Assembly: GCA_902525795.1 (NCBI GenBank)
Contig: CABZIT010000002.1
Coordinates: 1 to 64,000 of the forward strand
Direction of reading: 5' to 3'
DNA length: 64,000 nt
Origin: an uncultured Bacteroidota bacterium
Lineage (GTDB): Bacteria; Bacteroidota; Bacteroidia; Flavobacteriales; Flavobacteriaceae
In this document: one piece after another, positions 40,762 to 51,970 of the stretch
How the letters are laid out: every line of letters starts with the position of its first letter
Position numbering within the stretch: the stretch's first letter is position 1
Made by a program: the position numbers and the translations under genes
The notes under the pieces: generated by a model
Seen by the model: only the letters and a program-made list of their open reading frames with translations
Told to the model about the DNA's origin: nothing
The model's database searches: none

Positions 40762-42165
40762 ATGAACTCTTATGATTTTCTTGTAATTGGATCTGGACCT
40801 GGAGGATATGTTTCTGCTATTCGAGCTTCACAGTTAGGAATGAAAACAGCAATTATTGAAAAGTATCCTACTATGGGTGGTACGTGCTTAAATGTTGGAT
40901 GTATTCCCAGTAAGTCCTTATTAGACTCTTCACATCATTATGAAAATTTGCTTCATAATTTTGAAGAGCATGGTATTGTTATTCAAGGCGATGTTAAGCT
41001 TGATTTAGATAAAATGATGAGTAGGAAATCTGCCGTGGTTGAGCAAACTACAAAAGGATTAGATTTTCTAATGAAAAAAAATAAAATAGAAGTTTATGAA
41101 GGTATTGCCTCATTTATAGATGCTAACACTATTGAAGTTAATGACGGAAAGAAATCTAAAAAAGTAACTGCTAAGAATATTGTTATTGCAACAGGCAGTA
41201 AACCTACTAAACTTGCTTTTATTGATTTTGATGGAGATAGAATAATTTCATCTACTGAGGCTTTAAAGCTTAAGGTAATTCCGAAGCACTTAATAGTTGT
41301 TGGTGGGGGAGTTATAGGTCTTGAATTAGGACAGGTTTACAATAGGTTAGGGTCTGATGTAACCGTTATTGAATTTCAAGATAGAATTATTCCTAATATG
41401 GATGGAAGTCTTTCTAGAGAGTTAGCAAAAGTTTTTAAGAAAAGTGGTATCAAAATTATGACCAACCATAAAGTAAAAAGTATTAATAAAAAAAATAACA
41501 TTGTTTCTGTTGTTGCTGAAAATAGTAAGGGTGAAGATCAATTATTTGAAGGTGACTATTGTTTAATAGCTATTGGTAGGAGTGCATTCACTAAGGGATT
41601 AAAGCTTTCAAATATTGCTGTTGAAACAGATAAACGCGGCCGTATTAACGTAAATGAAAACCTTCAAACGTCTGTTCCGCATATTTATGCTATTGGGGAT
41701 GTGATCAAGGGCTCCATGTTAGCTCACAAAGCAGAGGAGGAAGGCGTATTTGTTGCCGAGCATATTTGTGGTCAAAAACCTCATATTGATTATAATTTAA
41801 TACCTGGTGTGGTTTATACATGGCCTGAAGTTGCATCTGTTGGAAAGAATGAAGAAGAATTAAAAGAGATTGGAGTTAGTTATAAAGTTGGTCAATTTCC
41901 GATGAGAGCCCTTGGAAGGAGTAGGGTAAGTTCTGACTTAGATGGTTTTGTGAAAATTTTAGCTGATTCTGACTCTGATGAAATTTTAGGAATACATATG
42001 ATTGGGGCACGATGTGCTGATTTAATTTCAGAAGCTGTTGTAGCTATGGAATATAAAGCATCTGCTGAAGATATTGCAAGGATATCGCATGCTCACCCTA
42101 CTTTTTCAGAAGCGATCAAAGAAGCAGCACTTGCCGCAACTGAGAATAGAGCAATACACATATAG
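40762..42165 (+). CDS. lpdA: Dihydrolipoyl dehydrogenase
   Basis: FLVIGSGPGGYVSAIRASQLGMKTAIIEKYPTMGGTCLNVGCIPSKSLLDSSHHYE; C-terminal ISHAHPTFSEAIKEAAL. Confidence 0.97.
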   Translation: MNSYDFLVIGSGPGGYVSAIRASQLGMKTAIIEKYPTMGGTCLNVGCIPSKSLLDSSHHYENLLHNFEEHGIVIQGDVKLDLDKMMSRKSAVVEQTTKGLDFLMKKNKIEVYEGIASFIDANTIEVNDGKKSKKVTAKNIVIATGSKPTKLAFIDFDGDRIISSTEALKLKVIPKHLIVVGGGVIGLELGQVYNRLGSDVTVIEFQDRIIPNMDGSLSRELAKVFKKSGIKIMTNHKVKSINKKNNIVSVVAENSKGEDQLFEGDYCLIAIGRSAFTKGLKLSNIAVETDKRGRINVNENLQTSVPHIYAIGDVIKGSMLAHKAEEEGVFVAEHICGQKPHIDYNLIPGVVYTWPEVASVGKNEEELKEIGVSYKVGQFPMRALGRSRVSSDLDGFVKILADSDSDEILGIHMIGARCADLISEAVVAMEYKASAEDIARISHAHPTFSEAIKEAALAATENRAIHI

Positions 42166-42198
42166 CTTAATCTAAAGCTTTATTTTTCAATATTTATT

Positions 42199-43518
42199 AT
42201 GTTAAGTAAGTTTCAATCACATATCAAGAGTAATTATTCATTTTTACTAAAACAACGATTTATTCTTTGCTGTTCGGGGGGAGTTGACAGTGTAGTTCTA
42301 CTCCATTTATTCAAATCCATGACAACTGATTTTGTAGTAGCACATTGCAATTATAATTTGCGTAAAGATTTCAGTAATACGGATGAACAATTTGTGAAAG
42401 ATTTATGTGAAAAAGAAAATCTGAAGTTTTACAGTAAATCTTTTGATGCATTAAAAATTAAAAAAAAATTAAAAAAATCAACTCAAGTTGTTGCGAGAGA
42501 GCTTAGATATGAATTCTTTGAAGATCTTTCAAAAAAAAATAATATTAATTACATTCTTACAGCACACCACATGAATGATAGCATGGAAAGTTTTTTTATC
42601 AATTTGTCAAGAGGATCTGGAATAGACGGATTAATTGGTATCCCTGAGAATAATGGAAAAATTCTTAGACCTTTCATAAATTTTGAAAAAACAGAAATTC
42701 TTAAATATGCTAAAAAAAATAAAATTAAATGGAGAGAGGATGCATCAAACCAATCTAATATCTATCTAAGAAATAAAATCAGAAATGAACTTGTACCTTT
42801 GCTGAATTCATTGGAAGGAAACTTTACTAAAAATTTTCAAAAAAGTATCAGGTATTTAAAACTATCAAATTTATTAATATATGATAAAATTGAGGAGCTA
42901 ATGAAAGAATATATTAGTTATGATAAAAATGATATCTTAATTAACATAAAGAAGCTAAATTCATCTGCTCACAAAGAAGCATTCTTATATTATTTGTTAA
43001 GAAATTACGGATTTAATGATTGGGATAAAATATTATTACTTGATCAAGCTGAGCGAGGTAAGAAAATTTACAGTAATACGCATATATTATTTAAATCTTT
43101 TGAAAAATTAGTTTTAAGAAAGAAAATACAAAATAATGTCGTAGAAATAACTTTGGACAAACCTTCCAAAGAAATAAAATTTGGTAATTCTTCAACAATA
43201 CGTTTTCAAAGTGCTGAAACTGTAAGTAAAAACAAGGCAAATTTAATAAGTGTTGATTTCAATAAACTGTTGTTTCCACTAAAGTTAAGAAATGTAAAAA
43301 ACGGAGATTACTTTTTTCCAATCGGAATGGTTGGAAAAAAAAAGGTTGTAAAATTTTTGAAGGATAGGAAAATTAACTCCGTTGATAAGTTTAATAAATT
43401 GGTTTTGGTAAACGGAGACGATGAAATCATTTGGGTTGTTGGAATGAGATTAGATAGAAGGTTTTCAGTTTCTGGTGGTTCAAAAAAAATTATTGATATT
43501 AAAATTGATAACGATTAG
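42199..43518 (+). CDS. tilS: tRNA(Ile)-lysidine synthetase
   Basis: FILCCSGGVDSVVLLHLF P-loop, AHCNYNLR, ILTAHHMNDSMESFFINLSRGSGIDGL, RNKIRNELVPLL. Confidence 0.95.
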   Translation: MLSKFQSHIKSNYSFLLKQRFILCCSGGVDSVVLLHLFKSMTTDFVVAHCNYNLRKDFSNTDEQFVKDLCEKENLKFYSKSFDALKIKKKLKKSTQVVARELRYEFFEDLSKKNNINYILTAHHMNDSMESFFINLSRGSGIDGLIGIPENNGKILRPFINFEKTEILKYAKKNKIKWREDASNQSNIYLRNKIRNELVPLLNSLEGNFTKNFQKSIRYLKLSNLLIYDKIEELMKEYISYDKNDILINIKKLNSSAHKEAFLYYLLRNYGFNDWDKILLLDQAERGKKIYSNTHILFKSFEKLVLRKKIQNNVVEITLDKPSKEIKFGNSSTIRFQSAETVSKNKANLISVDFNKLLFPLKLRNVKNGDYFFPIGMVGKKKVVKFLKDRKINSVDKFNKLVLVNGDDEIIWVVGMRLDRRFSVSGGSKKIIDIKIDND

Positions 43519-44882
43519 CTTAAATATTTGAGAATCTTTTTTACCAAGTTCAATTTATTTTTGTAGGGTGCATATCTGAGGTTATTTTCAAGCCACATTT
43601 TTCTTTTAACTATAGATTTTTTATGAGTAAACAAATCAAAGCTGGATTTACCGTGATAAGATCCATAGCCACTACTTCCAATTCCTCCAAAGGGCAGGTT
43701 TGGATTTGTTAAGTGAATAATGGTATCATTGACAACTCCACCGCCAAATCTGTATCTGCGGATAATATTTTCACTAAATTCTTTATCCTCAGAAAAAACA
43801 TAGAGTGCAAGTGGATCTGGGTTTGAAAGAATTATTTTATCAATTTCAGAAACCTTTTCAAATGAAAAAATTGGCAGAATTGGACCAAAAATTTCACTTT
43901 GCATAACCTCACTGTTTATATTTGGCTCGTCAATTATGGTTGGATATATTTTACTCTCATCAGAGTTATATTCACCTCCAAACAAAATCTTATTTGAATT
44001 GATTAAATTAACAAGTCGATTAAAGTTTTCTGCATTAACAATTTTTGTTGCATTGGAATTTGCAGACAAATTTTTACCATGTGTTAATTCAATTCTACTG
44101 GAAAGTTCCTTTATTAAATCAGATTTAATTGATTTATGAACCAATACATAGTCGGGTGCAACACAAGTTTGTCCAGCATTCATAAATTTGCCCCAAACAA
44201 TTCTTTTACATGCTATTTTTAAATTTGTTTTCTTGTCTATAATACAAGGGCTTTTTCCACCCAATTCAAGAGTGTGAGGAGTAAGCTGTTTTGCAGCTTC
44301 TGCTGCTACAATTTTACCAACGCGAACACTTCCAGTGAAAAAAATATAATCCCATTTTGATTTTAAAAGTTTTGATGCAACTTTATAGTCACCTTCGACC
44401 ACACAGACTAAATCAGAAGGAAATATTTTTGAAATTATTTTGTTTACAAGTCTAGAGGTTTCAGGAGTGTGTTCACTAGGTTTTAATACTACAGTATTGC
44501 CGCAAGAAAAAGCTGATAAAACAGGGAGAATTGCTAATTGAAAAGGGTAATTCCATGGAGATATAATTAGTACTTTTCCATACGGTTCACTATAGATGAA
44601 ATCGTTTGAGGGAAAGTTAATTATTGAGCTTTTAACTTTTTTGGGTTTTGACCATTCATTTAAATATTTAATAAACAATTCTATTTCATTGAGTAGAAAT
44701 CCAATTTCAGAGGTATAAACTTCAAATTTTGGCTTGTTTAAGTCATTATGAAGTGCAGAATAAATATTGTCTTCATTCTGTATAATTTCCTTTTTAAGTT
44801 TGTTTAAATAGTTAATTCTTTCACCAACACTTAATTTGGACATATTTTGAATATTTTCAATTTTTTGTAATTCTTTGCTCAT
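43515..44882 (-). CDS. Aldehyde dehydrogenase (fatty-aldehyde type)
   Basis: ISPWNYPFQLAILPVLSAFSCGNTVVLKPSEHTPETS, ELGGKSPCIID, NAGQTCVAPDYVLV. Confidence 0.94.
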   Translation of the reverse strand: MSKELQKIENIQNMSKLSVGERINYLNKLKKEIIQNEDNIYSALHNDLNKPKFEVYTSEIGFLLNEIELFIKYLNEWSKPKKVKSSIINFPSNDFIYSEPYGKVLIISPWNYPFQLAILPVLSAFSCGNTVVLKPSEHTPETSRLVNKIISKIFPSDLVCVVEGDYKVASKLLKSKWDYIFFTGSVRVGKIVAAEAAKQLTPHTLELGGKSPCIIDKKTNLKIACKRIVWGKFMNAGQTCVAPDYVLVHKSIKSDLIKELSSRIELTHGKNLSANSNATKIVNAENFNRLVNLINSNKILFGGEYNSDESKIYPTIIDEPNINSEVMQSEIFGPILPIFSFEKVSEIDKIILSNPDPLALYVFSEDKEFSENIIRRYRFGGGVVNDTIIHLTNPNLPFGGIGSSGYGSYHGKSSFDLFTHKKSIVKRKMWLENNLRYAPYKNKLNLVKKILKYLS

Positions 44883-44885
44883 ACT

Positions 44886-45575
44886 TTATAATTCTTTCCA
44901 AATATCGTGCTCAAATAGCGGAGCACTAATTAAAATTTTTTTCTTGGTCACCGGGTGTGAAAAACTTATTTTTTTTGCATGTAAACAAATACCTCCATCT
45001 TTGTTACTTCTATCATAGCCATATTTCAAATCCCCTTTAATCGGGCATCCTATAGCACTCAATTGCGTCCTTATCTGATGGTGTCTTCCTGTCTCTAAAA
45101 GTAATTCTAGTAAATAATAATTCTTAAGTTCTTTGATAATTTTATAGTGAAGGATGGCTTTTTTTGAATTTTCAGTTTCTTTTTTAAAGTGAGTGGACTT
45201 ATTATTTTTTGGATTTTTTTTTAACCAATGGACTAAGGTGTCGTTTCTTTTTTCAGGTTTGTTTTTTGTTATTGCCCAGTAAAATTTTTCAATTTCTGAG
45301 TTTTTTATCATATTGTTTAGTCTTTTTAAGGACTTTGAGGTTTTTGCAAAAATCACAACTCCGGATGCAGGTCTATCAATTCTATGAACAACTCCAAGAA
45401 AAACGTTATTTGGTTTATTGTATTTTTTTTTTAAAAATGATTTTACAATTTCAGATAATGGATTATCACCTGTTTTATCACCTTGAACAATATCTCCAAC
45501 TCTTTTATTTACTGCGATGATATGATTGTCTTCATATAATACGATCAGATTATCAATATTTGATAATTGTTTCAA
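44886..45575 (-). CDS. RluA family pseudouridine synthase
   Basis: LGVVHRIDRPASGVVIFAKTSKSLKRLN, LLETGRHHQIRTQLSAIGCPIKGDLKYG. Confidence 0.94.
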   Translation of the reverse strand: MKQLSNIDNLIVLYEDNHIIAVNKRVGDIVQGDKTGDNPLSEIVKSFLKKKYNKPNNVFLGVVHRIDRPASGVVIFAKTSKSLKRLNNMIKNSEIEKFYWAITKNKPEKRNDTLVHWLKKNPKNNKSTHFKKETENSKKAILHYKIIKELKNYYLLELLLETGRHHQIRTQLSAIGCPIKGDLKYGYDRSNKDGGICLHAKKISFSHPVTKKKILISAPLFEHDIWKEL

Positions 45576-45577
45576 AA

Positions 45578-46387
45578 TTAATATTGCTCATTTTTATTGG
45601 GGAAGCTACCTTTTTTGATGTCTTTTGAAAAATTGGAAATAGCATCAATCATATCATCATGTAAATTCATATATCTTCTTAAAAATCTAGGATTAAACTC
45701 TTTAGTCATGCCAATTAAATCATGAAGTACCAGTACTTGTCCATCTACCTTATTTCCAGCCCCAATTCCAATTATTGGTATTTTAATTTCTTTTGCAACC
45801 TTTTCAGCCAAGGAACTTGGTACTTTTTCTAATACTATTGCAAAACATCCAATTTTTTCTAAATATTTAGCATCAGTTACAAGTTGTTTAGCTTCTTCTT
45901 CCTCTTTAGCTCTAACGGTATAGGTCCCAAATTTATAAATTGATTGTGGTGTTAATCCCAGGTGTCCCATCACAGGAATTCCAGCATTTATGATCCTTTT
46001 AATGGATTCCTTAATTTGTTTTCCACCTTCCAATTTAACTGCGTGTGATCCACTTTCTTTCATGATTCTTATTGCAGACTCTAAGGCAGCTTGAGAATCA
46101 CTTTGATAAGTTCCAAAGGGAAGATCAACTACAACTAGCGCTCTTTTTACAGCTCTGATAACAGAGGAGGCATGATATATCATTTGATCTAGAGTTATGG
46201 GTAAAGTTGTTTCATGTCCTGCCATTATATTACTGGCGGAATCACCAACTAAGATGACATCAATTCCAGATTTATCAACAATGCCAGCTGTTGTGTAGTC
46301 ATAAGATGTTAGCATTGAAATTTTATCCCCTATATCTTTCATTTCTTGCAAAGATTTAACGGTAATTCTCTTGTAAACTTTCTTCAT
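45578..46387 (-). CDS. panB: 3-methyl-2-oxobutanoate hydroxymethyltransferase
   Basis: ISMLTSYDYTTAGIVDKSGIDVILVGDSASNIMAGHETTLPITLDQMIYH, GIPVMGHLGLTPQS, IPIIGIGAG. Start at MKKVYKRITV. Confidence 0.95.
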   Translation of the reverse strand: MKKVYKRITVKSLQEMKDIGDKISMLTSYDYTTAGIVDKSGIDVILVGDSASNIMAGHETTLPITLDQMIYHASSVIRAVKRALVVVDLPFGTYQSDSQAALESAIRIMKESGSHAVKLEGGKQIKESIKRIINAGIPVMGHLGLTPQSIYKFGTYTVRAKEEEEAKQLVTDAKYLEKIGCFAIVLEKVPSSLAEKVAKEIKIPIIGIGAGNKVDGQVLVLHDLIGMTKEFNPRFLRRYMNLHDDMIDAISNFSKDIKKGSFPNKNEQY

Positions 46388-46549
46388 CAAAATTTCTTGT
46401 AAATAGTAAGTAAATGTAATAAATAATATGAAATGCAAAAATCAAATGTCAATATATTTAAAATTAATTTACCCTGATAACGCCATATAAATACGACATT
46501 ATGTCATGGATAATTTAAATTTACTGACAAAATTGTAATAAAAATCAAA

Positions 46550-46565
46550 TGGCACAATGATTGAA
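46550..46565 (+). promoter_or_regulatory. Candidate sigma-54 -24/-12 promoter upstream of dnaK
   Basis: TGGCACA-atga-TTGAA matches TGGCACn-N4-TTGCW spacing; only the -12 GC is GA. Confidence 0.45.
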
Positions 46566-46597
46566 CATTGACATAACAAATAATAAAAAAATTAAAT

Positions 46598-48505
46598 ATG
46601 AGTAAAATAATTGGAATTGACTTAGGAACAACAAATTCTTGTGTTTCCGTAATGGAAGGTAATGAGCCAGTAGTTATCCCTAATTCAGAAGGAAAAAGAA
46701 CCACTCCATCTGTAATTGCTTTCGTAGATGGTGGTGAAATCAAGGTAGGTGACCCTGCTAAAAGACAGGCAGTAACGAATCCTACCAAAACAGTTTATTC
46801 TGTAAAAAGATTTATGGGAAATAAATTTTCTGAATCTAAAAAAGAAACAGAAAGAGTTCCTTACAAAGTGGTAAAGGGTGATAATAACACCCCCAGAGTT
46901 GACATTGATGGAAGATTATATACACCACAAGAGTTATCTGCAATGATTCTTCAAAAAATGAAAAAAACAGCTGAAGATTACCTTGGAACTAGTGTAGAAG
47001 AGGCGGTAATTACTGTACCTGCTTATTTTAATGATTCTCAGCGTCAAGCTACCAAAGAGGCAGGTGAAATTGCAGGACTGAAGGTAAAAAGAATCATCAA
47101 TGAGCCAACATCTGCTGCATTAGCTTATGGACTGGATAAAAAAGGTAAAGATCAAAAAATTGTGGTCTTTGATTTTGGAGGAGGTACCCATGATGTTTCC
47201 ATCCTTGAATTAGGTGACGGTGTTTTTGAAGTTTTATCAACCGACGGAGATACTCACTTAGGTGGAGATGACGTTGATGAAAAAATTATTGATTGGTTAG
47301 CTGAAGAGTTTAAAAATGATGAAGGTATTGATCTGAGAAAGGACCCTATGTCATTACAGAGATTAAAAGAAGCTGCTGAAAAAGCTAAAATTGAATTATC
47401 ATCGTCCACACAAACGGAAATTAATCTTCCTTATGTAACAGCTACGGATAGTGGTCCTAAGCACTTAGTTAGGTCTTTAACAAAGGCAAAATTTGACCAG
47501 TTAATTGACGATTTAGTTAAGAGAACAATAGAGCCTTGTAAAAAAGCAATTAAAGCAGCTGGATTATCGAAAGGAGATATCGACGAAATCATATTAGTAG
47601 GTGGTTCTACAAGAATTCCCGCTGTTCAAGAAGCAGTTGAAAAGTTTTTTGGAAAAAAGCCAAGCAAGGGTGTTAACCCCGATGAAGTTGTTGCTGTTGG
47701 AGCTGCAATTCAAGGGGGTGTTTTCACTGGTGACGTAAAAGATGTTTTATTATTGGATGTAACTCCGTTATCTCTTGGAATTGAAACGATGGGTAATGTT
47801 ATGACAAAACTAATTGAGGCAAATACCACTATTCCTACGAAAAAATCTCAGGTTTTTTCAACTGCAGCTGATAATCAGCCAGCAGTAGATATTAGAATTG
47901 CTCAAGGAGAAAGACCAATGTATCCAGATAACAAAGAAATTGGAAGATTTCAGCTAGCTGATATACCTCCAGCACCAAGGGGAGTGCCTCAGATTGAAGT
48001 AACTTTTGATATTGATGCTAATGGTATATTGAATGTAACAGCAAAAGATAAAGCAACTGGAAAAGAACAAAATATCAGAATTGAAGCATCATCAGGACTT
48101 ACTGAGGAAGAAATCGACAGAATGAAAAAAGATGCTGAAGCAAATGCTGAAGCGGATGCTAAAGCAAAGGAATCTGTTGATAAACTAAATAGTGCTGATT
48201 CAATGATTTTCCAAACAGAGAAGCAACTCAAAGAATTTGGTGATAAGCTTTCTGAGGATAAAAAGAAACCAGTGGAAGCTGCTCTTGCAGATTTAAAAAA
48301 ATCATTTGAAAGTAAAGATCTTGAAAAGATTGATAAGGATCTCGAGAAACTAAATGAAGCTTGGAAAGCTGCTAGCGAAGAGATGTACAAGGCGCAACAA
48401 GAGCAACAAGCCTCCAGCAATCAAAATAATCAACAAAAAACTGATGCACCGAAAGATGATTCAGAAAATGTTGAGGATGTTGAGTTTGAGGAAGTCAAAG
48501 ATTAA
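46598..48505 (+). CDS. dnaK: Chaperone protein DnaK (Hsp70)
   Basis: [67 protein letters not shown]. Confidence 0.99.
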   Translation: MSKIIGIDLGTTNSCVSVMEGNEPVVIPNSEGKRTTPSVIAFVDGGEIKVGDPAKRQAVTNPTKTVYSVKRFMGNKFSESKKETERVPYKVVKGDNNTPRVDIDGRLYTPQELSAMILQKMKKTAEDYLGTSVEEAVITVPAYFNDSQRQATKEAGEIAGLKVKRIINEPTSAALAYGLDKKGKDQKIVVFDFGGGTHDVSILELGDGVFEVLSTDGDTHLGGDDVDEKIIDWLAEEFKNDEGIDLRKDPMSLQRLKEAAEKAKIELSSSTQTEINLPYVTATDSGPKHLVRSLTKAKFDQLIDDLVKRTIEPCKKAIKAAGLSKGDIDEIILVGGSTRIPAVQEAVEKFFGKKPSKGVNPDEVVAVGAAIQGGVFTGDVKDVLLLDVTPLSLGIETMGNVMTKLIEANTTIPTKKSQVFSTAADNQPAVDIRIAQGERPMYPDNKEIGRFQLADIPPAPRGVPQIEVTFDIDANGILNVTAKDKATGKEQNIRIEASSGLTEEEIDRMKKDAEANAEADAKAKESVDKLNSADSMIFQTEKQLKEFGDKLSEDKKKPVEAALADLKKSFESKDLEKIDKDLEKLNEAWKAASEEMYKAQQEQQASSNQNNQQKTDAPKDDSENVEDVEFEEVKD

Positions 48506-48526
48506 TTATAAAGTTTTTTATTTACG

Positions 48527-48555
48527 AAAAGGGCACAAAATTGTGCCCTTTTTTT
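48527..48555 (+). terminator. Rho-independent terminator after dnaK
   Basis: aaaagggcacaa-aa-ttgtgccctttt inverted repeat followed by T-run, 22 nt after the dnaK stop. Confidence 0.9.
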
Positions 48556-48584
48556 ATGTAAATTTGTGACTTACAGAAACTGCA

Positions 48585-49001
48585 TTGGAAAAATCTGATA
48601 TCTTAAAGGAAATTAACTCCAAAGCTCATAACACATTGATGAGCACGTTAAGCATTGAATTTACAGAAATCGGTAAAGATTTTATTGTTTGTAAAATGCC
48701 TGTAAATAATAAGGTTCATCAACCAGATGGAATATTACACGGTGGAGCAACAGCAGCCTTGGCTGAAACTGTTGGAAGTGTAGCCTCAAGATACTTTATA
48801 AATGATGATTCTGTTTCTGTTAGGGGGATTGAAATTACAACAAATCATGTTAGAAGCATCAGCGATGGATTTGTTTTTGCAAAGGCTTCTAGTATACATG
48901 TGGGAAGAACTATGCAAATTTGGCAAATAAAAATTACTGATGAAAAGAATAATTTAATTTCCATGGCTAAATTAACAACACTGTCAATCAAAAAAAAATA
49001 A
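48585..49001 (+). CDS. PaaI/hotdog-fold thioesterase (TTG start likely)
   Basis: HQPDGILHGGATAALAETVGSVAS; ORF begins at TTG 48585. Confidence 0.88.
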   Translation: MEKSDILKEINSKAHNTLMSTLSIEFTEIGKDFIVCKMPVNNKVHQPDGILHGGATAALAETVGSVASRYFINDDSVSVRGIEITTNHVRSISDGFVFAKASSIHVGRTMQIWQIKITDEKNNLISMAKLTTLSIKKK

Positions 49002-49002
49002 G

Positions 49003-49938
49003 ATGTATATAAAACAAGTAATTAGAAATAGAGAAAACTGGTGGTATTATATTTTTGGAATTGTTCTCATAATTCCAGCTATGACATTTATATTTTCGAT
49101 ACCCCACGGAGTTGCAATTGCAATTAAAGCATTTGGTGATGAGGAACTAACCAAAAAGTTAGCTGAAAATGATATTAATGCAATGATGACAATTTTAGAG
49201 TCAAATCTTAATTTGTTTTTGATGTTATTTAGTTTTTTAGGAATGCTCTTGGGTGTTTTTCTAACTGTTAAATTTATTCATAAGAATTCGATTCGAGAAC
49301 TTACCACTTCAAGACCCAGTATTGATTGGAATAGGGTCTTTTTTTCCTTTCTATTGTGTGGATCGGTAAGTGTAATTATGATTGGAACAGATTACAATTT
49401 TATTTCAACAGCAGATTATGCTTGGAACTTTAAACCAATTCCTTTTTTGATCCTATTTCTAATTTGTATTGTAATGATTCCTATTCAAACTTCAGCTGAA
49501 GAGTACCTATTTAGAGGCTATTTAATGCAAGGAATTGGAGTGATTACTACGGTAAGATGGGCGCCTCTTCTTTTGACTTCTATTTTATTTGGTTTAATGC
49601 ATTATGCAAACCCAGAAATTGACAAACTAGGGTCTGGAGTTTACGTTTTTTATATTGGTTCGGGATTGTTTGCTGGAATTGCAACATTAATGGATGAGGG
49701 AATAGAGTTGGCTTTAGGATGGCATGCAGCAAATAATTTTTTTACTGCATTGCTTGTTACCGCTGATTGGACTGCTCTTCAAACACATTCGGTTTTAAAA
49801 GATATTTCAAATCCTGAATCGTTACCTATAGAAGAAGTTTTAATACCAGTATTGATTTTCTTTCCAATTTATCTTTACATTTTTGCAAAAAAATATCAAT
49901 GGAATAATTGGTCAGAGAAGTTATTTGGTAAAATCTAG
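49003..49938 (+). CDS. CPBP family intramembrane glutamic endopeptidase
   Basis: TSAEEYLFRGYLMQG, LLLTSILFGLMHYAN, LGWHAANNFF motifs in a multi-TM protein. Confidence 0.93.
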   Translation: MYIKQVIRNRENWWYYIFGIVLIIPAMTFIFSIPHGVAIAIKAFGDEELTKKLAENDINAMMTILESNLNLFLMLFSFLGMLLGVFLTVKFIHKNSIRELTTSRPSIDWNRVFFSFLLCGSVSVIMIGTDYNFISTADYAWNFKPIPFLILFLICIVMIPIQTSAEEYLFRGYLMQGIGVITTVRWAPLLLTSILFGLMHYANPEIDKLGSGVYVFYIGSGLFAGIATLMDEGIELALGWHAANNFFTALLVTADWTALQTHSVLKDISNPESLPIEEVLIPVLIFFPIYLYIFAKKYQWNNWSEKLFGKI

Positions 49939-51863
49939 TTTTTAGAAATATTTATTGTTTTTTGATAAAAATTTGCTGCAGTATTAATGATATTGCTAAA
50001 ATCATTATATCGAGATTTATCATAGTACAGTGATTTATAATACTCACTTATTTCTATTAGCAGAAATCTGCCCACTATGTTTGCTTTAGAATGAAAATAT
50101 GCAATGACTTCACCAGAAACAGCAGAATATTTTGAAGTCATATTTAGAGCGGATATATCCATAATTTCAAATCCTCTTGGTATTCTAATCCTAATATTGT
50201 ATTCGTATTCATTAGGAAAGTTAATTTCAATATCATTAACTCTATTTGTTTCATCATATAGGTTACTTTGTAATCCAATTAATTTACCTACTTCAAAAGA
50301 ATATATATTTTTTTGATTTTCTTGAATCAAATCAGTGGTTTCAATAGATGAATGTATTATTAATGGTATGTTATAATAATTATCCTGAATTGAATTGTAG
50401 TTAGAATTAAACTTTTTGATTTTCTTATTTTCAAGACCACTTACAGTGAAAAAATCTTTTAAAAAGGGAGATATTTCATCATTTGATAACCATATATAAT
50501 TCCTGTTATTAATTGACCAATAACCATGATATTCTCTTATTTCCTCAATCTTTATACGTTCTGATCTAATCTGATTTGAAACCCTAACATTAATATTCTT
50601 TTTAATCTTTGTAAAATCATTATTCTCTGAAATTATTTCACTGAAATAATAGTCTAAATTTTGATCGATATATATGGCATAATTTCCAAGAATATTATCC
50701 GGTGGTTCACCAATTCCATATTCATACCTGTTAGGAATAATATACTTATTTAATCTAGGTATGTATATGAGTATTTCCCTCAATTGACTAGGATCAAAAA
50801 AATCTTTGTCAAATTTCATATAATATCTATTACAGCTTATTAAAACCTCATATTCTATCTCTGCTTTTCTTAATAGATTTGTATATAGTTGTATTCTACT
50901 GAAATCACTTGATATTCGGTTTTTAATGATGTAATCTAAGTCATTTAATTTGGGGTCATTTTCGTTTGAAACTGCGATATTATTCTTTATGAAAATATCA
51001 ATTGTTATAAGCTTGTTTATAGAACTTATACTATTATCAATTATTGAATCGTAAAGAATATTAATATTCTCATTTTTATTTAAGGGAAAGAATAAACTTT
51101 TAGTGTTTTCAACAAGGTTTTGCCAGTATTCTTGTTCTGAGACCTCTGCATCATTTTCCAATACAGCTCGATATGAAAGTTTAACCTTATTAGCAATTGG
51201 AGTAGAGTATTGTTCATCAATTGTTTCTTTTAGTTTTTGGAATTCATAAACTTTAGTTTTTTTATTATTGATAATAGAATCGCTCACGTAATAATCTCCC
51301 ATATTATACACTTTTGCTTTTGTAAAAAGATCGTTATGAATCAAAAAAACTTTTGAATTATATATTGGATAGTCTTCCTCTAAAATTTTACTCCCATTAG
51401 GTGTATAATTTTTCTTAACAGTGTAAATTACCTCCAAATAATCATCAATTTGCATATTTGGAATTCTGTAGGTAGAGAAGTTTTCATTGGAATACTCATT
51501 TTCCAGTAGTTTTTTAATGCTCATGAAGTCATATAGGATAACAGAATCTGAGCTGATGTGCCTTACTTTTACATCAATAATTTCAATAATATCAGTTTTA
51601 AGGATAGATATCAAATTAATTAATTCAAGACCTTGTTTATCGCTTAATTTATTTTTAAAATGATGTGTTTCGAAAATAAAGTATGAATTGCTCAATTTTT
51701 CTTTTTCATAATCAACATAAAAATTATTAAATACACCAATTATGCTGTTCTTATTTTCATTTATTGGCTCAGTGGAGTTATTCCATTGTAAATTTTCATG
51801 AATATGTTGTGAAAAACAAACATTTATAAAAAAAAGAAGTAAAAGACTTTGAATTTTTATCAC
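49935..51863 (-). CDS. DUF3857/transglutaminase-like domain protein
   Basis: Signal peptide, YRIPNMQIDDYLEVIYTVKKNY, and downstream transglutaminase-like segment RIQLYTNLLRKAEIEYEVLIS...; similarity judged by eye. Confidence 0.6.
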   Translation of the reverse strand: MIKIQSLLLLFFINVCFSQHIHENLQWNNSTEPINENKNSIIGVFNNFYVDYEKEKLSNSYFIFETHHFKNKLSDKQGLELINLISILKTDIIEIIDVKVRHISSDSVILYDFMSIKKLLENEYSNENFSTYRIPNMQIDDYLEVIYTVKKNYTPNGSKILEEDYPIYNSKVFLIHNDLFTKAKVYNMGDYYVSDSIINNKKTKVYEFQKLKETIDEQYSTPIANKVKLSYRAVLENDAEVSEQEYWQNLVENTKSLFFPLNKNENINILYDSIIDNSISSINKLITIDIFIKNNIAVSNENDPKLNDLDYIIKNRISSDFSRIQLYTNLLRKAEIEYEVLISCNRYYMKFDKDFFDPSQLREILIYIPRLNKYIIPNRYEYGIGEPPDNILGNYAIYIDQNLDYYFSEIISENNDFTKIKKNINVRVSNQIRSERIKIEEIREYHGYWSINNRNYIWLSNDEISPFLKDFFTVSGLENKKIKKFNSNYNSIQDNYYNIPLIIHSSIETTDLIQENQKNIYSFEVGKLIGLQSNLYDETNRVNDIEINFPNEYEYNIRIRIPRGFEIMDISALNMTSKYSAVSGEVIAYFHSKANIVGRFLLIEISEYYKSLYYDKSRYNDFSNIINTAANFYQKTINISKN

Positions 51864-51970
51864 TTTGGGTATTTTGGATATTTAAATTGCTAATATATAA
51901 TCGAATAAATAATATTCATCATTTTAAACTAATAAAATAATTACATAAATTGCACCGTTATTTTGATTGA

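Noticed and set aside
47989-48420. 143-aa Ser-rich ORF antisense to dnaK.
   Set aside because: Mirror of the Lys/Glu/Ala-rich DnaK C-terminus; a classic antisense artefact.
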